DNA of 64,000 bases from Maylandia zebra. Taxonomy: Eukaryota; Chordata; Actinopteri; Cichliformes; Cichlidae. Below the pieces are notes generated by a model. The model did not search any database, had not been told where the DNA came from, and saw only the letters and a list, made by a program, of their open reading frames with translations. The translations under genes and the position numbers were made by a program. Positions 44,974 to 56,736 of this stretch are shown here, piece by piece. The stretch is taken from the NCBI RefSeq assembly GCF_041146795.1, contig NC_135188.1, positions 3,271,919 to 3,335,918 of the forward strand, given 5' to 3'. Each line of letters starts with the position of its first letter. Positions within the stretch are counted from its first letter, which is position 1.

Positions 44974-46712
44974 TCCTTTCATATCAAACATCCTTGAAAG
45001 AGTAGTTGTCAAACAGCTAACAGATCATCTGCAGAGGAATGGTTTATTTGAAGAGTTTCAGTCAGGTTTCAGAGCTCATCACAGCACAGAAACAGCTTTA
45101 GTGAAGGTTACAAATGATCTTCTTATGGCCTCTGACAGTGGACTCATCTCTGTGCTTGTCCTGCTAGACCTCAGTGCAGCGTTTGATACTGTCGACCATA
45201 ATATCCTATTAGAGCGATTAGAACATGCTGTAGGTATTACAGGTACTGCACTGCAGTGGTTTGTATCATATCTATCTAATAGACTCCAGTTTGTGCATGT
45301 AAATGGAGAGTCCTCGTCACACACTGAGGTTAATTATGGAGTTCCACAGGGTTCAGTGCTAGGACCAATTCTGTTTACATTATACATGCTTCCCTTAGGC
45401 AGCATCATTAGAAGACATAGCATACATTTACACTGCTATGCAGATGACACCCAGCTCTATCTGTCCATGAAGCCAGATGACACACACCAATTAGTTAAAC
45501 TGCAGGAATGTCTTAAAGACATAAAGACCTGGATGGCCGCTAACTTTCTGCTTCTTAATTCAGATCAAACTCAGGTTATTGTACTCGGCCATGAAAATCT
45601 TAGAAATATGGTATCTAAGCAGATTCTTACTCTGGATGGCATTACCTTGGCCTCCAGTAACACTGTGAGGAACCTTGGAGTCATTTTTGACCAGGATATG
45701 TCCTTCAATGCACATATTAAACAAATATGTAAGACTGCTTTCTTCCATTTGCACAACATCTCTAAAGTTAGAAATATCCTGTCTCAGAGTGACGCTGAAA
45801 AACTAGTTCATGCATTTATTACTTCCAGGCTGGACGACTGTAATTCATTATTATCAGGATGTCCAAAAAACTCACTGAAAAGCCTTCAGCTAATCCAAAA
45901 TGCTGCAGCAAGAGTCCTGACAGGGACTAGAAAGAGAGAGCATATTTCTCCTGTTTTGGCTTCCCTTCATTGGCTTCCTGTTAAATCCAGAATTGAAATC
46001 AAAATCCTGCTCCTCACATACAAGGTCTTAAATAATCAGGCCCCATCTTATCTTAATGACCTTGTAGTACCATATCACTCTATTAGAGCACTTCGCTCTC
46101 ACACTGCAGGCCTACTTGTTGTTCCTAGAGTATTTAAAAGTAGAATGGGAGGCAGAGCCTTCAGTTTTCAGGCCCCTCTTCTGTGGAACCAGCTTCCAGT
46201 TTGGATTCAGGAGACAGACACTATCTCTACTTTCAAGATTAGGCTTCAAACTTTTCTTTTTGCTAAAGCATATAGTTAGGGCTGGACCAGCTGACCCTGA
46301 ATCCTCCCTTAGTTATGCTGCAATAGATGTAGGCTGCCGGGGGATTCCCATGATGCATTGAGTTTTTCCTTTCCAGTCACCTTTCTCACTCACTATGTAT
46401 TAACAGACCTCTCTGCACTGAATCATATCTGTTATTAACCTCTGTCTCTCTTCCACAGCATGTCTTTATCCTGTCTTCCTTCTCTCACCCCAACCGGTCG
46501 CAGCAGATGGCCCCGCCCCTCCCTGAGCGTGGTTCTGCCGGAGGTTTCTTCCTGTTAAAAGGGAGTTTTTCCTTCCCACTGTCGCCAAAGTGCTGCTCAT
46601 AGGGGGTCATATGATTGTTGGGTTTTTTCTCTTTATCTATGAAGCGCCTTGAGGCGACTTTTGTTGTGATTTGGCGCTATATAAATAAAATTGAATTGAG
46701 TTGAATTGAATC
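44974..46712 (+). mobile_element. L2-type LINE, 5'-truncated, long reverse transcriptase frame
   Basis: A 392-codon frame (45101-46279) reads [39 protein letters not shown] and [12 protein letters not shown], i.e. reverse transcriptase with the YADD catalytic box, then [20 protein letters not shown]. The 3' UTR ends GCGCTATATAAATAAAATTG with (AATTG)n. It lacks the endonuclease and ORF1, so it cannot move alone. Close match to the minus-strand copy at 55061-56736. Confidence 0.9.
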
Positions 46713-46744
46713 AAATTTAGGAGTATATATGCACGAAGTTTATT

Positions 46745-46938
46745 GTGTCTTTAATTAATAAGAAAACTCCAGACGATTCCATTCTGAGCTTAAGAAACTT
46801 CTAATAGGTTAGTAGAGTCCACGTGGATGCATATAAGACACCCCAAAACACAGAGCCCGTTTCTTTGACATGGGAAAATCAAGAGATATCAAGCAAGACA
46901 CCAGGAAAAGAATTGTGGAGCTCCATAAGTGTGGCTCA
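46745..46938 (+). mobile_element. Tc1-like transposase N-terminal fragment
   Basis: A frame from 46870 reads MGKSRDIKQ and RIVELHKCGS, the start of a Tc1 transposase, preceded by the usual Tc1 5' region. It is cut at 46938 where a LINE tail begins. Confidence 0.75.
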
Positions 46939-47165
46939 ATTTCTCACCCCAACCAGTCGCAGCAGATGGCCCCGCCCCTCCCTGAGCCTGGTTCTGCTGG
47001 AGGTTTCTTCCTGTTAAAAGGGAGTTTTTCCCTCCCACTGTCGCCAAAGTGCTTGCTCATAGGGGGTCATATGATTGTTGGGTTTTTCTCCGTTTCTATG
47101 AAGCGCCTTGAGGCAACTTTTGTTGTGATTTGGCGCTATATAAATAAAATTGAATTGAATTGAAT
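46939..47165 (+). repeat. L2-type LINE 3' tail
   Basis: Same tail as in the LINE at 44974-46712, from CTCACCCCAACCAGTCGCAG to (AATTG)n, joined to the Tc1 fragment. Confidence 0.85.
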
Positions 47166-48040
47166 ACAATTTGGGTTCCATTTGCAATTAAAAAATACAG
47201 ACAATTTCTCTCTTTACTTTGAAATTTAACAAATATGTTTTTTATATTTATCAATCTAAAATAAATAAACATTTAGTCTGATTTGATGTTTTACAATTAA
47301 AAAGTGTTTGTGTTTTTACCTGAAGAGTATGTAAACTGTATATTTGATGATGTTGGTGTTTGGCTTGATTGTCAGCACAAAGAGGGAGAGAGAGGAACAG
47401 AGAGGGAACAAGAGCAGGTGAGACAGACATGTTAGTCAAATGGTTGTTTGCCAAAACTCATCAGAACATGTATCCAGTCCCTAGTGTATCTTTTTAGGTT
47501 TGTTATTTTTCAAATTCTATATTTATTAAGTTATGCAGGCTTGTTTGCACAACAAGGCTAAATAGTTATGTAAACTTTTCTGAATCTAAATAGTGTACTT
47601 TGGTAGAATTAAAAAATAATATGGTACAAATTATGTATTGAAAAGCAATACTTGAATAATATTGACCCTGAAAATGTCATCAATAGGTTCGCAAAACTCA
47701 GGCCTCAATGATACAGTCTCATGTTACCACAATAAAGAGGTGTTGTCAGTGTCGTGCAGGTCTATGATGATTTTCAGTGCTACTATCATCTAGTTTTGAT
47801 TCTGGTTCTGTCTTGGTTAAGCTCTAAAGTAGTCCAGATTTTGAACTGTTGTAGTCCTGTTTTAATTCCGGGTCAGGTCAAAATGCAATTGACTGCCTTC
47901 TGTTGTGTGATCGGAAGAGGTCTCTTGAAACGTCATTGGGAGTGTGAGGTGAGATAAGCTCTCTTCTGTGGGAATTTGTAACATGTGTTTTTGTACATTT
48001 TAACTTGTGTGACCACAGGTTTTTATGCTGTGTTCAGCCC
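47166..48040. other. Non-genic spacer
   Basis: AT-rich; no gene or family recognised. Confidence 0.4.
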
Positions 48041-48049
48041 TCTGGTTCT

Positions 48050-48995
48050 CCAAATGATACTGTCCCTCAACGATTGTTAAAGGAGATTGCCTAGGACAGG
48101 CTGTTCTTACTATTATAAACAGCAGTTTGATATCTGGTGTAATCCCTGCTCATTTTAAGCATGCAGTAGTACAACCCTAGTACAACCCAAGAAACCTGTC
48201 TTGCAGGCATTCATGGTACTGCTTTGAATTGGTTTAGGTCTTATCTTTCTGTCAGAACTGTGTTAACTTTTTAGTGTATGAATCCTTTTCTGCTGCTCTT
48301 CAGTTTGAGGTTCGCAATTCTAAGGCCTCTGCCCTTTTCATTACATTTACAGCCCTTGGGAACCATTCTTAAAAGGCATGGATTATCCCTCCACTGCCAA
48401 AAACTGCCAGATTTATCTGCCTCTGAAGCAGAAAGATGCTTTCTCCATTAAACCGCTTCTGGCATGTCTAGAAGATATTAAAACATGTATGGCCCTAAAC
48501 TTTTTAAAATGTAATTCAAGCAAAACAGAGGTGATTGTGTTTGGTCCTAGCAGAGCCCTGGCAGGGCTGGCATGGGAAGAAGCAGTTATTTAGTCTATTG
48601 GTTTTGAACCTGATGGATCTGAACTTTTTCCAGAGGGCAGGATGTTCAGGGTGTATGATCTCTGGTTGCCAATCTCGACTGATTGTGAACGGTCTGTGAG
48701 AAAGTTTTTGGAAGTCCAAGTTGGCTTGGCTATAAGGATGTCTGGGATGATGGTATTGAAGGCCAAGCTGAAGTTAAGGAAGAGCATCCTTACTGATGTC
48801 CCAGAAAACATAGGCAAACAGGATCAAACTGCTTTAATTTAATCTAATGTGCTGATTTTATTGTTTTAATTGAATTTTGATTATCATTATTATTATTATT
48901 TATTTTAAATTAATTTATAGGGTTTTTTATGTCAAGTGTACAGCACCTTGTTTTCAGCTGGGAGTTGTCTGAAAGTGCTATATGAATAAATTGAT
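48050..48995 (+). mobile_element. Degenerate Rex1/L2-group LINE fragment
   Basis: A short frame (48378-48593) reads QIYLPLKQKDAFSIKPLL and MALNFLKCNSSKTEVIVFGP, typical of the region just after the YADD box in Rex1-type LINEs. Ends CAGCACCTTGTTTTCAGCTG, GTGCTATATGAATAAATTG. Many breaks. Confidence 0.7.
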
Positions 48996-49449
48996 TGCTT
49001 CCTAAATAAAGCTTGAGCCAAAAAGCGAGTGCTGTCAGGGCACACAGTGACATATCATAAGGTCATAAGGGAGCGACTGTCAGAGTTTTACCCCTGATAC
49101 TGCTGGATAAACAGAAGCTCACCCAGGAACGAGGTCACACAGAGCTCAAATTTTCACTCGCGAGACGGAAGCAGTTGTCTCCAGCCCACTTCAACTTGCT
49201 TTCCCTCTGCAGGCTGTTTTTATTGGTTACACACATGAATATTCATAAAGCTTGTTGCTGTATTACCTATGAGAAATTGCTATAACTGGTTACAAAGTGT
49301 GATTGTGCTGTGCCAGGAAAAAAATCTAAGGAGTGAAAGGGTCAGACCCATACGAGCATAGTGGAGCATAGTGGAGTAAGGACGTTAGCGTGCTGCCCAA
49401 CTTGATGACCAAGATGAAGGAAAAGAAAAACAGAAGGGAATTATTGCAC
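48996..49449. other. Unclassified repeat-like stretch
   Basis: GTGCTGTCAGGGCACACAGT through AGGGAGCGACTGTCAG at 49028-49083 is loosely repeated at 50548-50597 (GTGCTGTTAGGACACATGTT, AGGGAGCTGTCAGC). No gene. Confidence 0.35.
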
Positions 49450-49582
49450 ATTGCTGGGTAGAACTTTTATCTTTGTTAACACCTTTTGTGTAATGATTAG
49501 TTCATGAGTAGTTCATCCAATTTATAGAGGGTAAAAGTCAGGTAAGTGACATATCTACTTACTGGACCCATGGCAAGAGAAT
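49450..49582 (+). pseudogene. FAAH exon 6/7 remnant, inverted relative to the array
   Basis: Reads as FAAH intron 5, exon 6 and a scrap of exon 7 in sense on the plus strand, opposite to all other copies. The intron piece (TTTGTTAACACC...AATGATTAG) matches the reverse complement of intron 5 in copies A-D. Exon 6 is 49501-49541, followed by GTAAGTGACATATCTACTTA as in C and D. It then jumps to CTGGACCCATGGCAAGAGA, the start of exon 7, so most of intron 6 is gone. Exon 6 has an in-frame TGA at its second full codon, so it is not functional. Confidence 0.8.
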
Positions 49583-49654
49583 GTTCTACGTGAACAAAGG
49601 CGTAAAAAGAACACAGTGTTAGTTGTTTCCTTATTTCTTATTAATGTTCACAGT

Positions 49655-49810
49655 TTGAGCTGCTCTAAAATGCCTTTTTTTTTTTAAATTTACTCATTAA
49701 CCAGCAGCCACCAACATCAGAAAATGAATACAATACAGAGTGAGTACACCACTAACAAAAATCACTGCTATGTGATTAACAGCCCAAAACTCTGTTATGA
49801 ACATATACAT
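49655..49810 (-). pseudogene. Fragment of the FAAH upstream flank
   Basis: TTTACTCATTAACCAGCAGC and the following bases (CCACTAACAAAAATCACTGC) match the 5' flank of copy A at 11470-11580 (TTACTCATTAACCAGTAGCC, CCCACTAACAAAAAATCAAT) in the same orientation. No exon 1 remains beside it. It looks like spacer left by a lost gene copy. Confidence 0.6.
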
Positions 49811-50339
49811 TCTATGTTATAAACAACTGAGAAACCTAGTTAAAGAAAAAATAATATGAAATAACTTATTTTCAGTGACTAGCTTTTGTGTGCTAAAGGA
49901 AAAAGTTAAAAATTTACCAATTGTACTTTGGTCTACCCAATTCTTGCCACATAGTAAAATCCCAAATGTTGCACGTGGAACAGAAAACTCCAAAATAACC
50001 TCCGTTTTAGCTTTGACCACTCAGTTTGGTTTACTGACTTTCATTATTGAAATATACTTTTGTGGCGTTTGAATTTTAACCAGATTAACTGATTGTGAAC
50101 TCACATATTCGTTAATGTCACTATTTTACTTGTTAGGACAAAAAAGGGGGGATGGAGCAGAGGAAGCAGAGGTCTCACAGATTACACCTATGCTCCTAAT
50201 TTTCTAAAACAATGAGATGTGCAGGAAAGATAGTGCCGGTCCTAAATCAACTCAATCATTTGATCACTTATTTATGATCAAATAAAAAAAAGATTTCTCT
50301 CAAAGAATTTATATGATGAATGGGAAACTAAACAAAGGC

Positions 50340-50465
50340 AAGTTTATTAATATAGCACAATTCAACAGCAAGGTGACTAAAGCAAATGCACTATGTACTA
50401 ATTCATATATGCATACAACGTTAATCATTGAGACTTACTACCACATGCAGTAATTGCTCATGAGG
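50340..50465 (-). pseudogene. Fragment of the FAAH 3' intergenic flank
   Basis: AAAGCAAATGCACTATGTAC and the AT-rich bases after it match the stretch downstream of copies A and B (3861-3945 and 12880-12965, AAAGCAAATGTAGTATGTAC) with moderate divergence. Same orientation as the array. It precedes the other 3' flank piece at 51290, in the same order as in copy A. Confidence 0.5.
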
Positions 50466-50708
50466 AACAAAGTGAACATCATTATCAATGAAAATACATT
50501 TTTTTATTATTATTAAAAAATGTATTTATTTTCAAAGTAATTCAGTGAGTGCTGTTAGGACACATGTTACCTATCAGAAGGGAGCTGTCAGCAGGCAATT
50601 AGTGTACTTTAAAGTCCAAAAAGAGAAATTTATTGTTTTCGAACACAATTTCATCCAAAATTCTTTGTTGAAACATATACTGTCGGGTAAATATCACAGT
50701 ATGTTAAT

Positions 50709-51082
50709 GGGCAGCACGGTGGCACGGTGGTTAGCACTGTTGCCGCACAGCAAGAAGGTCCTGAGTTCAATTCCAACATCAGGCCGGGGTCTTTCTGTGT
50801 GGAGTTTGCATGTTCTCCCCGTGTTTGCGTGGGTTCCCTCCGGGTACTCCGGCTTCCTCCCACCGTCCAAAGACATGCAGCTTGTGGGGATAGGTTAATT
50901 GGATAATCCACATTGTGAATGTGCGAATGAATGTGAGTGCGAATGGTTGTCTGTCCCTGTGTGTTGGCCCTGCGACAGACTGGCGACCTGTCCAGGGTGT
51001 ACCCCGCCTCTCGCCCTATGACAGCTGGGATAGGCTCCAGCGCCCCCCGTGACCCTGAAAGCGGGAGCGAATGGATGGATGG
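50709..51082 (+). mobile_element. Short interspersed repeat with (ATGG)n tail, 374 bp
   Basis: GGGCAGCACGGTGGCACGG, TTTGCATGTTCTCCCCGTG, GACTGGCGACCTGTCCAGGG and (ATGG)n form the very common teleost repeat. Target duplication ATGTTAAT on both sides (50701-50708, 51083-51090). Looks whole. Confidence 0.8.
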
Positions 51083-51289
51083 ATGTTAATGATATTTAAA
51101 AAATTAAAATAGGTGGCACCAGCTTCCTCAAAACCTTTTTTCAGAAGATTAATATCTGTCTGCAAACGGAGATATTGAAACACAGACGGCTCACTGCCAC
51201 TGATTAACTAAAATATACACACAAACACTCACGTAGTTTATGTCTGTTTTGATATGTTAGTGACCTTATTTTTTAAATATTGCTTAACT

Positions 51290-51436
51290 TTCATTTAACC
51301 TTTAGCAAATAGACAAAAAACGTGTTTAAATTGAGCTTGTAGTGCTTGTAGTGTACTCCACCATTTATCAGCTGGTTAGCTCATTATTACAGGATATACT
51401 CAAGTTAACATGTTTCCTTTGAAGTCTGCAGAAAAG
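51290..51436 (-). pseudogene. 3' flank/3' UTR remnant of a fifth FAAH copy
   Basis: GCTCATTATTACAGGATATA, CTCAAGTTAACATGTTTCCT and GAAGTCTGCAG match the 3' untranslated region of all four genes (A 5690-5745, C 21645-21700). The match ends just before exon 15 would begin, and no exon 15 coding sequence follows. The gene body here has been lost or replaced by other repeats. Confidence 0.7.
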
Positions 51437-51760
51437 TTTATTTACAATCACCAGGTGAAATATAAACAAAGTGCCGGGTCGAGATTTCCAGGGATCAACG
51501 GGAAGGAGGGGGGGAGGTCCGTACACACAGTCACGATCACACGCCACACTCCTCTTCTGCCCAAACACACTCTCGCTCCGCTGGCACCACACCACACTGC
51601 CAAACTCAGGAATCCAGGGAAGGTAAACAGGAACAGGCCCAGGGTTTGTACAGCCTGTACACACCCTGGAGTCTTTGGCGGATCTAGAGGGGTGGTATGG
51701 GGGTGCATGTGCCACTCTAAAATGATCTCTTACCTCCTTAGTGCCACCCTCTTTGTGCAT
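51437..51760 (-). repeat. Possible LTR-like or other repeat replacing FAAH exon 15
   Basis: On the minus strand it contains ATTTCACCTGGTGATTGTAA followed by ATAAAC, a plausible poly(A) signal, preceded by a GC-rich part. It starts exactly where the FAAH remnant ends. Family unknown. Confidence 0.35.
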
Positions 51761-51864
51761 ATGACAGTGTTGTTCATTAAAATAAGATGGCATTAACACT
51801 TTGAGCCTAGCAGCAATTAAAACTGAATATAAATTGTAACACTGAATATAAATTCTAAAACTTT

Positions 51865-52985
51865 TTGGTAGCAACTGATGCCTGTGACTGTGCCAGAGCA
51901 CATTTGAATCAGCACCATGGGCATCATAACACAGCCATCATGGGGTGTATCTGGGATGATCAGGAAGAGGAGTACAGGAGCCTGGTGAGGAACTTTGTCG
52001 CATGGAGTCACACAAACCACCTGCAACTCAACACCTCAAAGACTAAGGAACTGGTTGTGGACTTCGGGAGGTCTAGAGCAGGTCCACTGCCGGTTCAGAT
52101 AGAGGGGGAGGAGGTGGAGGTGGTCAACAAGTACAAGTACCTCGGGCTGTGGGTGGACAATAAACTGGACTGGTCATGCAACACAGAGCACCTGTATAAA
52201 AAAGCCCAAAGCCGACTGTACTTCCTCAGGAGGCTGAGGTCTTTTAACATCTGCAGGAAGCTCCTGAGGATGTTTTACCAGTCGGTGGTTGCTGGAGTAC
52301 TTTTCTATGCTGTGGTGTGCTGGGGGAGCAGCACAGCAAAGAAGGACTCATGCAGGCTGGAGAAACTGATCAGGAGGGCTAGCTCTGTGGTCGGCATGAA
52401 GCTGGACACTCTGGTGACAGTGGCAGAGAAAAGGACACTAAAAAAGCTGCTGGACATTATGGACAATGCTGGGCATCCTCTGCACACGGCCAACCAGAAG
52501 AGTCTGTTCAGTGACAGGTTGCTTCTCCCAAAGACAAGAACTAACAGACTTAAAAATTCCTTTGTCCCACACGCCATCAGACTGTTTAACTCCTCTCTGG
52601 AGGGGAGAGGGAGGGGAAACAGGAGGACAAAGGAGGGGGGAACAACTAAGCTGTAGTGCCTCTGCACCTCACTGTACAATACCTTGTGCAATACTTTTTG
52701 TAAATAGTCAACAGTGCAATAGACTCAATACTTGAAATGTGCAATTCACTTGTATTTTTATTTTTTATTCCTATTTATTCTATTTATCCCCTTCGTATAT
52801 TTTATTTATATTTGTCTCTGTATTTATATATGTGTGTGTATGTGTGTGTGTGTATATATATATATAATATTCTGTAACTCTGTAACTTCTGTCGGTGCTG
52901 TGCTTTTTGGAAATCGAATTTCCCAGAGGAACCCACCCGAGGGATTAATAAAGTTCTATCTAATCTTATCTTATCTTATCTTATC
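51865..52985 (+). mobile_element. LINE, C-terminal ORF2 and 3' UTR
   Basis: A 263-codon frame (51865-52656) reads KTKELVVDFGRS, VVNKYKYLGLWVDNKLDW, YFLRRLRSFNICRKLL and HAIRLFNSSLEG, the post-catalytic part of a non-LTR reverse transcriptase. The 3' UTR ends GGGATTAATAAAGTTCTATC and (TTATC)n. The 5' region, with the catalytic box, is missing. Clade uncertain. Confidence 0.8.
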
Positions 52986-53329
52986 TTATTTCAGATTTGG
53001 CACAGGTGGTTGGTTGTTACACCGTGGAAATGGAATGAAGGTGAGTGTCATTAATCGTCTGGGGTCACAGGATACGCCGCACCTCCAAATCACATGACTG
53101 ATTTAAGCTGACATAACAACAAGCTGCAGTCACGCTGAGTCTCTATTTCAGCTCGTGTTGAAAGTTCGGATTTCAAAGTATACATCAGTTTCTAAATTTT
53201 AATGACAGGCCACAAAATCCAGAGTTATAATAAAAAATAAAATAAAAAAAATTAAAGAAAGGTAAAAAGCCACCTCTTTCCTATTGGTGGAAACGTACTA
53301 TGTCGACCAATAAAAAAAATTGCAACACA

Positions 53330-53700
53330 TGATTTGGTTGTTTAGGGGAAGTTTTGGGAGTGACAGCAACGAGAGAGAGAGAGAGATCGATAGCGAGTTT
53401 TGAGATGTGAGAGATTTGTGACATTTAGCGTGGAGTGTATAGTTAGTGTGTTGTGTTGAACTTAGTGTGTAGTGTATTCCTTGCTCTGTTTTGTGTGTCA
53501 GTGAGGGTACTAATGAATGTCACACAGGCAGATTGGTAAACACTGTCTCCAGGTGGAAAATCAGAGGAGTGTTACACCTCCTGCTGTCAGGCCTGCAGGT
53601 TTATGCCTGTGGTGTTCGTGGCAGACAAGTAATTTTCTTTTTTACTTGTGGGGCATCTTATTGTGACACTTGATTCTTCTCTCATTTTAGTTATAGTAGT
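53330..53700 (+). repeat. Unclassified teleost repeat
   Basis: GTGTAGTGTATTCC, GTGTGTCAGTGAGGGTACTA and CACCTCCTGCTGTCAGGCCT form a block I believe is dispersed in fish genomes; no coding potential. Confidence 0.4.
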
Positions 53701-54039
53701 ATTTTTAAATGGTTGTACAAATAAATAAAACAATTTGAAGGTGAGATACAAATGTAAAATCAAAAGTAGTCAAAAATGGCCCAATAAATCATGAAAAATT
53801 AGGTTTCAATGTTTGTTCATGACAGTGCAGATCTCTGACATTTTGTGTAAATTTAAGCACGTAACAATTTGATTTTTTTCTAACAAAAAACTTTGTTAAA
53901 GTTAAGTTAGACTTTTGTTGTGTTTGTAAATGAATGGTTATTAACATTCCAGAGAAAATGGCATTTTATTAAAAATATTTAACAATAATACTCATTAACT
54001 CAGATTATTTTTGATACACCCTAGTGATTTCTTAAGGGA

Positions 54040-54400
54040 AAATCAAATACAAGCAGTTGAACGTGACAGGGAATGTGGGGGATGACATGAAGTAAACATG
54101 CAGCTGGCTGAGAAAGAAAACTTCTCTGACACCATTGGTGGGTCACCGGCTATTGGACATTCTTTAAATTTTTTTATATTATTGAAACTGAAATGCAGCA
54201 GACGAACAGCTATACTGTAGGTTCCCTGGTATCACATGACTATCACATTTCTTAAGAAAATTCAGAAATGACTCCACTTTTTAAGGAAACATAAGAAGGC
54301 TGACTTCAACAATATGCACAGAGGAGTAATAGGAAACATCCAACCATGAGATCTACAAAGCCTAGGACAGATGTGCTACTGCAGTGGCTGAAACCACATT
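54040..54400 (-). pseudogene. Intron 14 remnant of a fifth FAAH copy
   Basis: Phrases such as GGGGATGACATGAAGTAAAC, TGGGTCACCGGCTATTGGAC and TCAGAAATGACTCCACTTTT follow the order seen in intron 14 of copy C (22535-22790), and part also matches copy D (34290-34330). No flanking exon 14 or 15 is recognisable. With 51290-51436 this gives the same order and orientation as a normal copy, stretched by inserted repeats. Confidence 0.6.
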
Positions 54401-55060
54401 AAAGTACACGGATACTTTAATTCTGAAGTAGAATCACCGTGGTGATCACTTACAACAAAGATAGCATGTGCCTTGCCTTGGTCTGCGCCTGCTGGTGTAG
54501 TCTTTTGGGTTCCTGCCCTTTAGCCTTCACACCTAATTCTCATCATACCATCAAAGACAGGTTTTTATGGTCCATGTTCTTTGGAAAGGAATTACTAAAT
54601 ATTTACCAGTCATAATCACCTGCCTGTCAAGCCCCCGCTATCTCTGCCTACTTAAGGAACTCTAAACAGTCACACCCGTTGCTGCCTTCCTTCTGGAAAA
54701 AATCTAGTAAGAATCTAATCCAATCAGCACATTAAGGCTTCCTCTCTTCAAACCAATCAAATTATTCAAAATATACTTTTGGGTTCAGGTCTTACATTAG
54801 TCTTCCACCATAACTGCCTTGGTGGATATGACATTGCTATGGTGTGAGTGGATCAAAGTGACATAAATTTTGTCATCAGCTGGTGAGCATGGGGGTTCAT
54901 GCAGATGTCCACATGAGTACATGTTTCTTATCTGCTGGATACCAAAAGTTGCTCGGCATCTGCTGGCCCAAGATATGTTTTGCTGCCATTTCAAGCAGCA
55001 ATGCGCATCTACATTTTTATAAGGTAATATAGAAGCTGAAGACACGAGTGTACAATCATT

Positions 55061-56736
55061 ATTCAATTAAATTTTATTTATATAGCAAGCACTTGGCGAC
55101 AGTGGGAAAGAAAAACTCCCTTTTAACAGGAAGAAACCTCCGGCAGAACCAGGCTCAGGGAGGGGCGGGGCCAACTGCTGCAACCGGTTGGGGTGAGAGA
55201 AGGAAGACAGGATAAAGACATGCTGTGGAAGAGAGACAGAGGTTAATAACAGATATGATTCAATGCAGAGAGGTCTGTTAACACATAGTGACTGAGAAAG
55301 GTGACTGGAAAGGAAAAACTCAATGCATCATGGGAATCCCCGGCAGCCTACGTCTATTGCAGCATAACTAAGGGAGGATTCAGGGTCACCTGGTCCAGCC
55401 CTAACTATATGCTTTAGCAAAAAGAAAAGTTTGAAGCCTAATCTTGAAAGTAGAGATAGTGTCTGTCTCCTGAATCCAAACTGGAAGCTGGTTCCACAGA
55501 AGAGGGGCCTGAAAACTGAAGGCTCTGCCTCCCATTCTACTTTTAAATACTCTAGGAACAACAAGTAGGCCTGCAGCGTGAGAGCAAAGTGCTCTAATAG
55601 GGTGATATGGTACTACAAGGTCATTAAGATAAGATGGGGCCTGATTATTTAAGACCTTGTATGTGAGGAGCAGGATTTTGAATTCTGGATTTAACAGGAA
55701 GCCAAAACAGGAGAAATCTGCTCTCTTTCTAGTCCCTGTCAGGACTCTTGCTGCAGCATTTTGGATTAGCTGAAGGCTTTTCAGGGAGTTTTTTGGACAT
55801 CCTGATAATAATGAATTACAGTCGTCCAGCCTGGAAGTAATAAATGCATGAACTAGTTTTTCAGCGTCACTCTGAGACAGGATATTTCTAACTTTAGAGA
55901 TGTTGCGCAAATGGAAGAACGCAGTCTTACATATTTGTTTAATATGTGCGTTGAAGGACATATCCTGGTCAAAAATGACTCCAAGGTTCCTCACAGTGTT
56001 ACTGGAGGCCAAGGTAATGCCATCCAGAGTAAGAATCTGCTTAGATACCATATTTCTAAGATTTTCATGGCCGAGTACAATAACCTCAGTTTGATCTGAA
56101 TTAAGAAGCAGAAAGTTAGCGGCCATCCAGGTCTTTATGTCTTTAAGACATTCCTGCAGTTTAACTAATTGGTGTGTGTTATCTGGCTTCATGGACAGAT
56201 AGAGCTGGGTGTCATCTGCATAGCAGTGTAAATGTATGCTGTGTCTTCTAATGATGCTGCCTAAGGGAAGCATGTATAATGTAAACAGAATTGGTCCTAG
56301 CACTGAACCCTGTGGAACTCCATAATTAACCTCAGTGTGTGAAGAGGACTCTCCATTTACATGCACAAACTGGAGTCTATTAGATAGATATGATACAAAC
56401 CACTGCAGTGCAGTACCTGTAATACCTACAGCATGTTCTAATCGCTCTAATCGATTATAGTCAACAGTATCAAACGCTGCACTGAGGTCTAGCAGGACAA
56501 GCACAGAGATGAGTCCACTGTCAGAGGCCATAAGAAGATCATTTGTAACCTTCACTAAAGCTGTTTCTGTGCTGTGATGAGCTCTGAAACCTGACTGAAA
56601 CTCTTCCAATAAACCATTCCTCTGCAGATGATCTGTTAGCTGTTTGACAACTACTCTTTCAAGGATGTTTGATATAAAGGAAGGTTGGAGATTGGCCTAT
56701 AATTAGCTAAGACTGCTGGGTCTAGAGATGCTTTTT
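55061..56736 (-). mobile_element. L2-type LINE, 5'-truncated, opposite orientation
   Basis: A 402-codon frame (55401-56609, minus) with the same [19 protein letters not shown] and [10 protein letters not shown] boxes as the plus-strand copy. A short frame disturbance lies where the other copy has [15 protein letters not shown]. The upstream end reads [16 protein letters not shown], the start of the reverse transcriptase domain. The 3' tail is partly deleted. Confidence 0.9.

Noticed and set aside
52305-52691. 128-codon minus-strand frame
   Set aside because: Antisense shadow of the LINE frame at 51865-52656.
55900-56099. Plus-strand frames within 55900-56099
   Set aside because: Antisense shadows of the LINE reverse transcriptase; the same shadows occur at 45560-45759.
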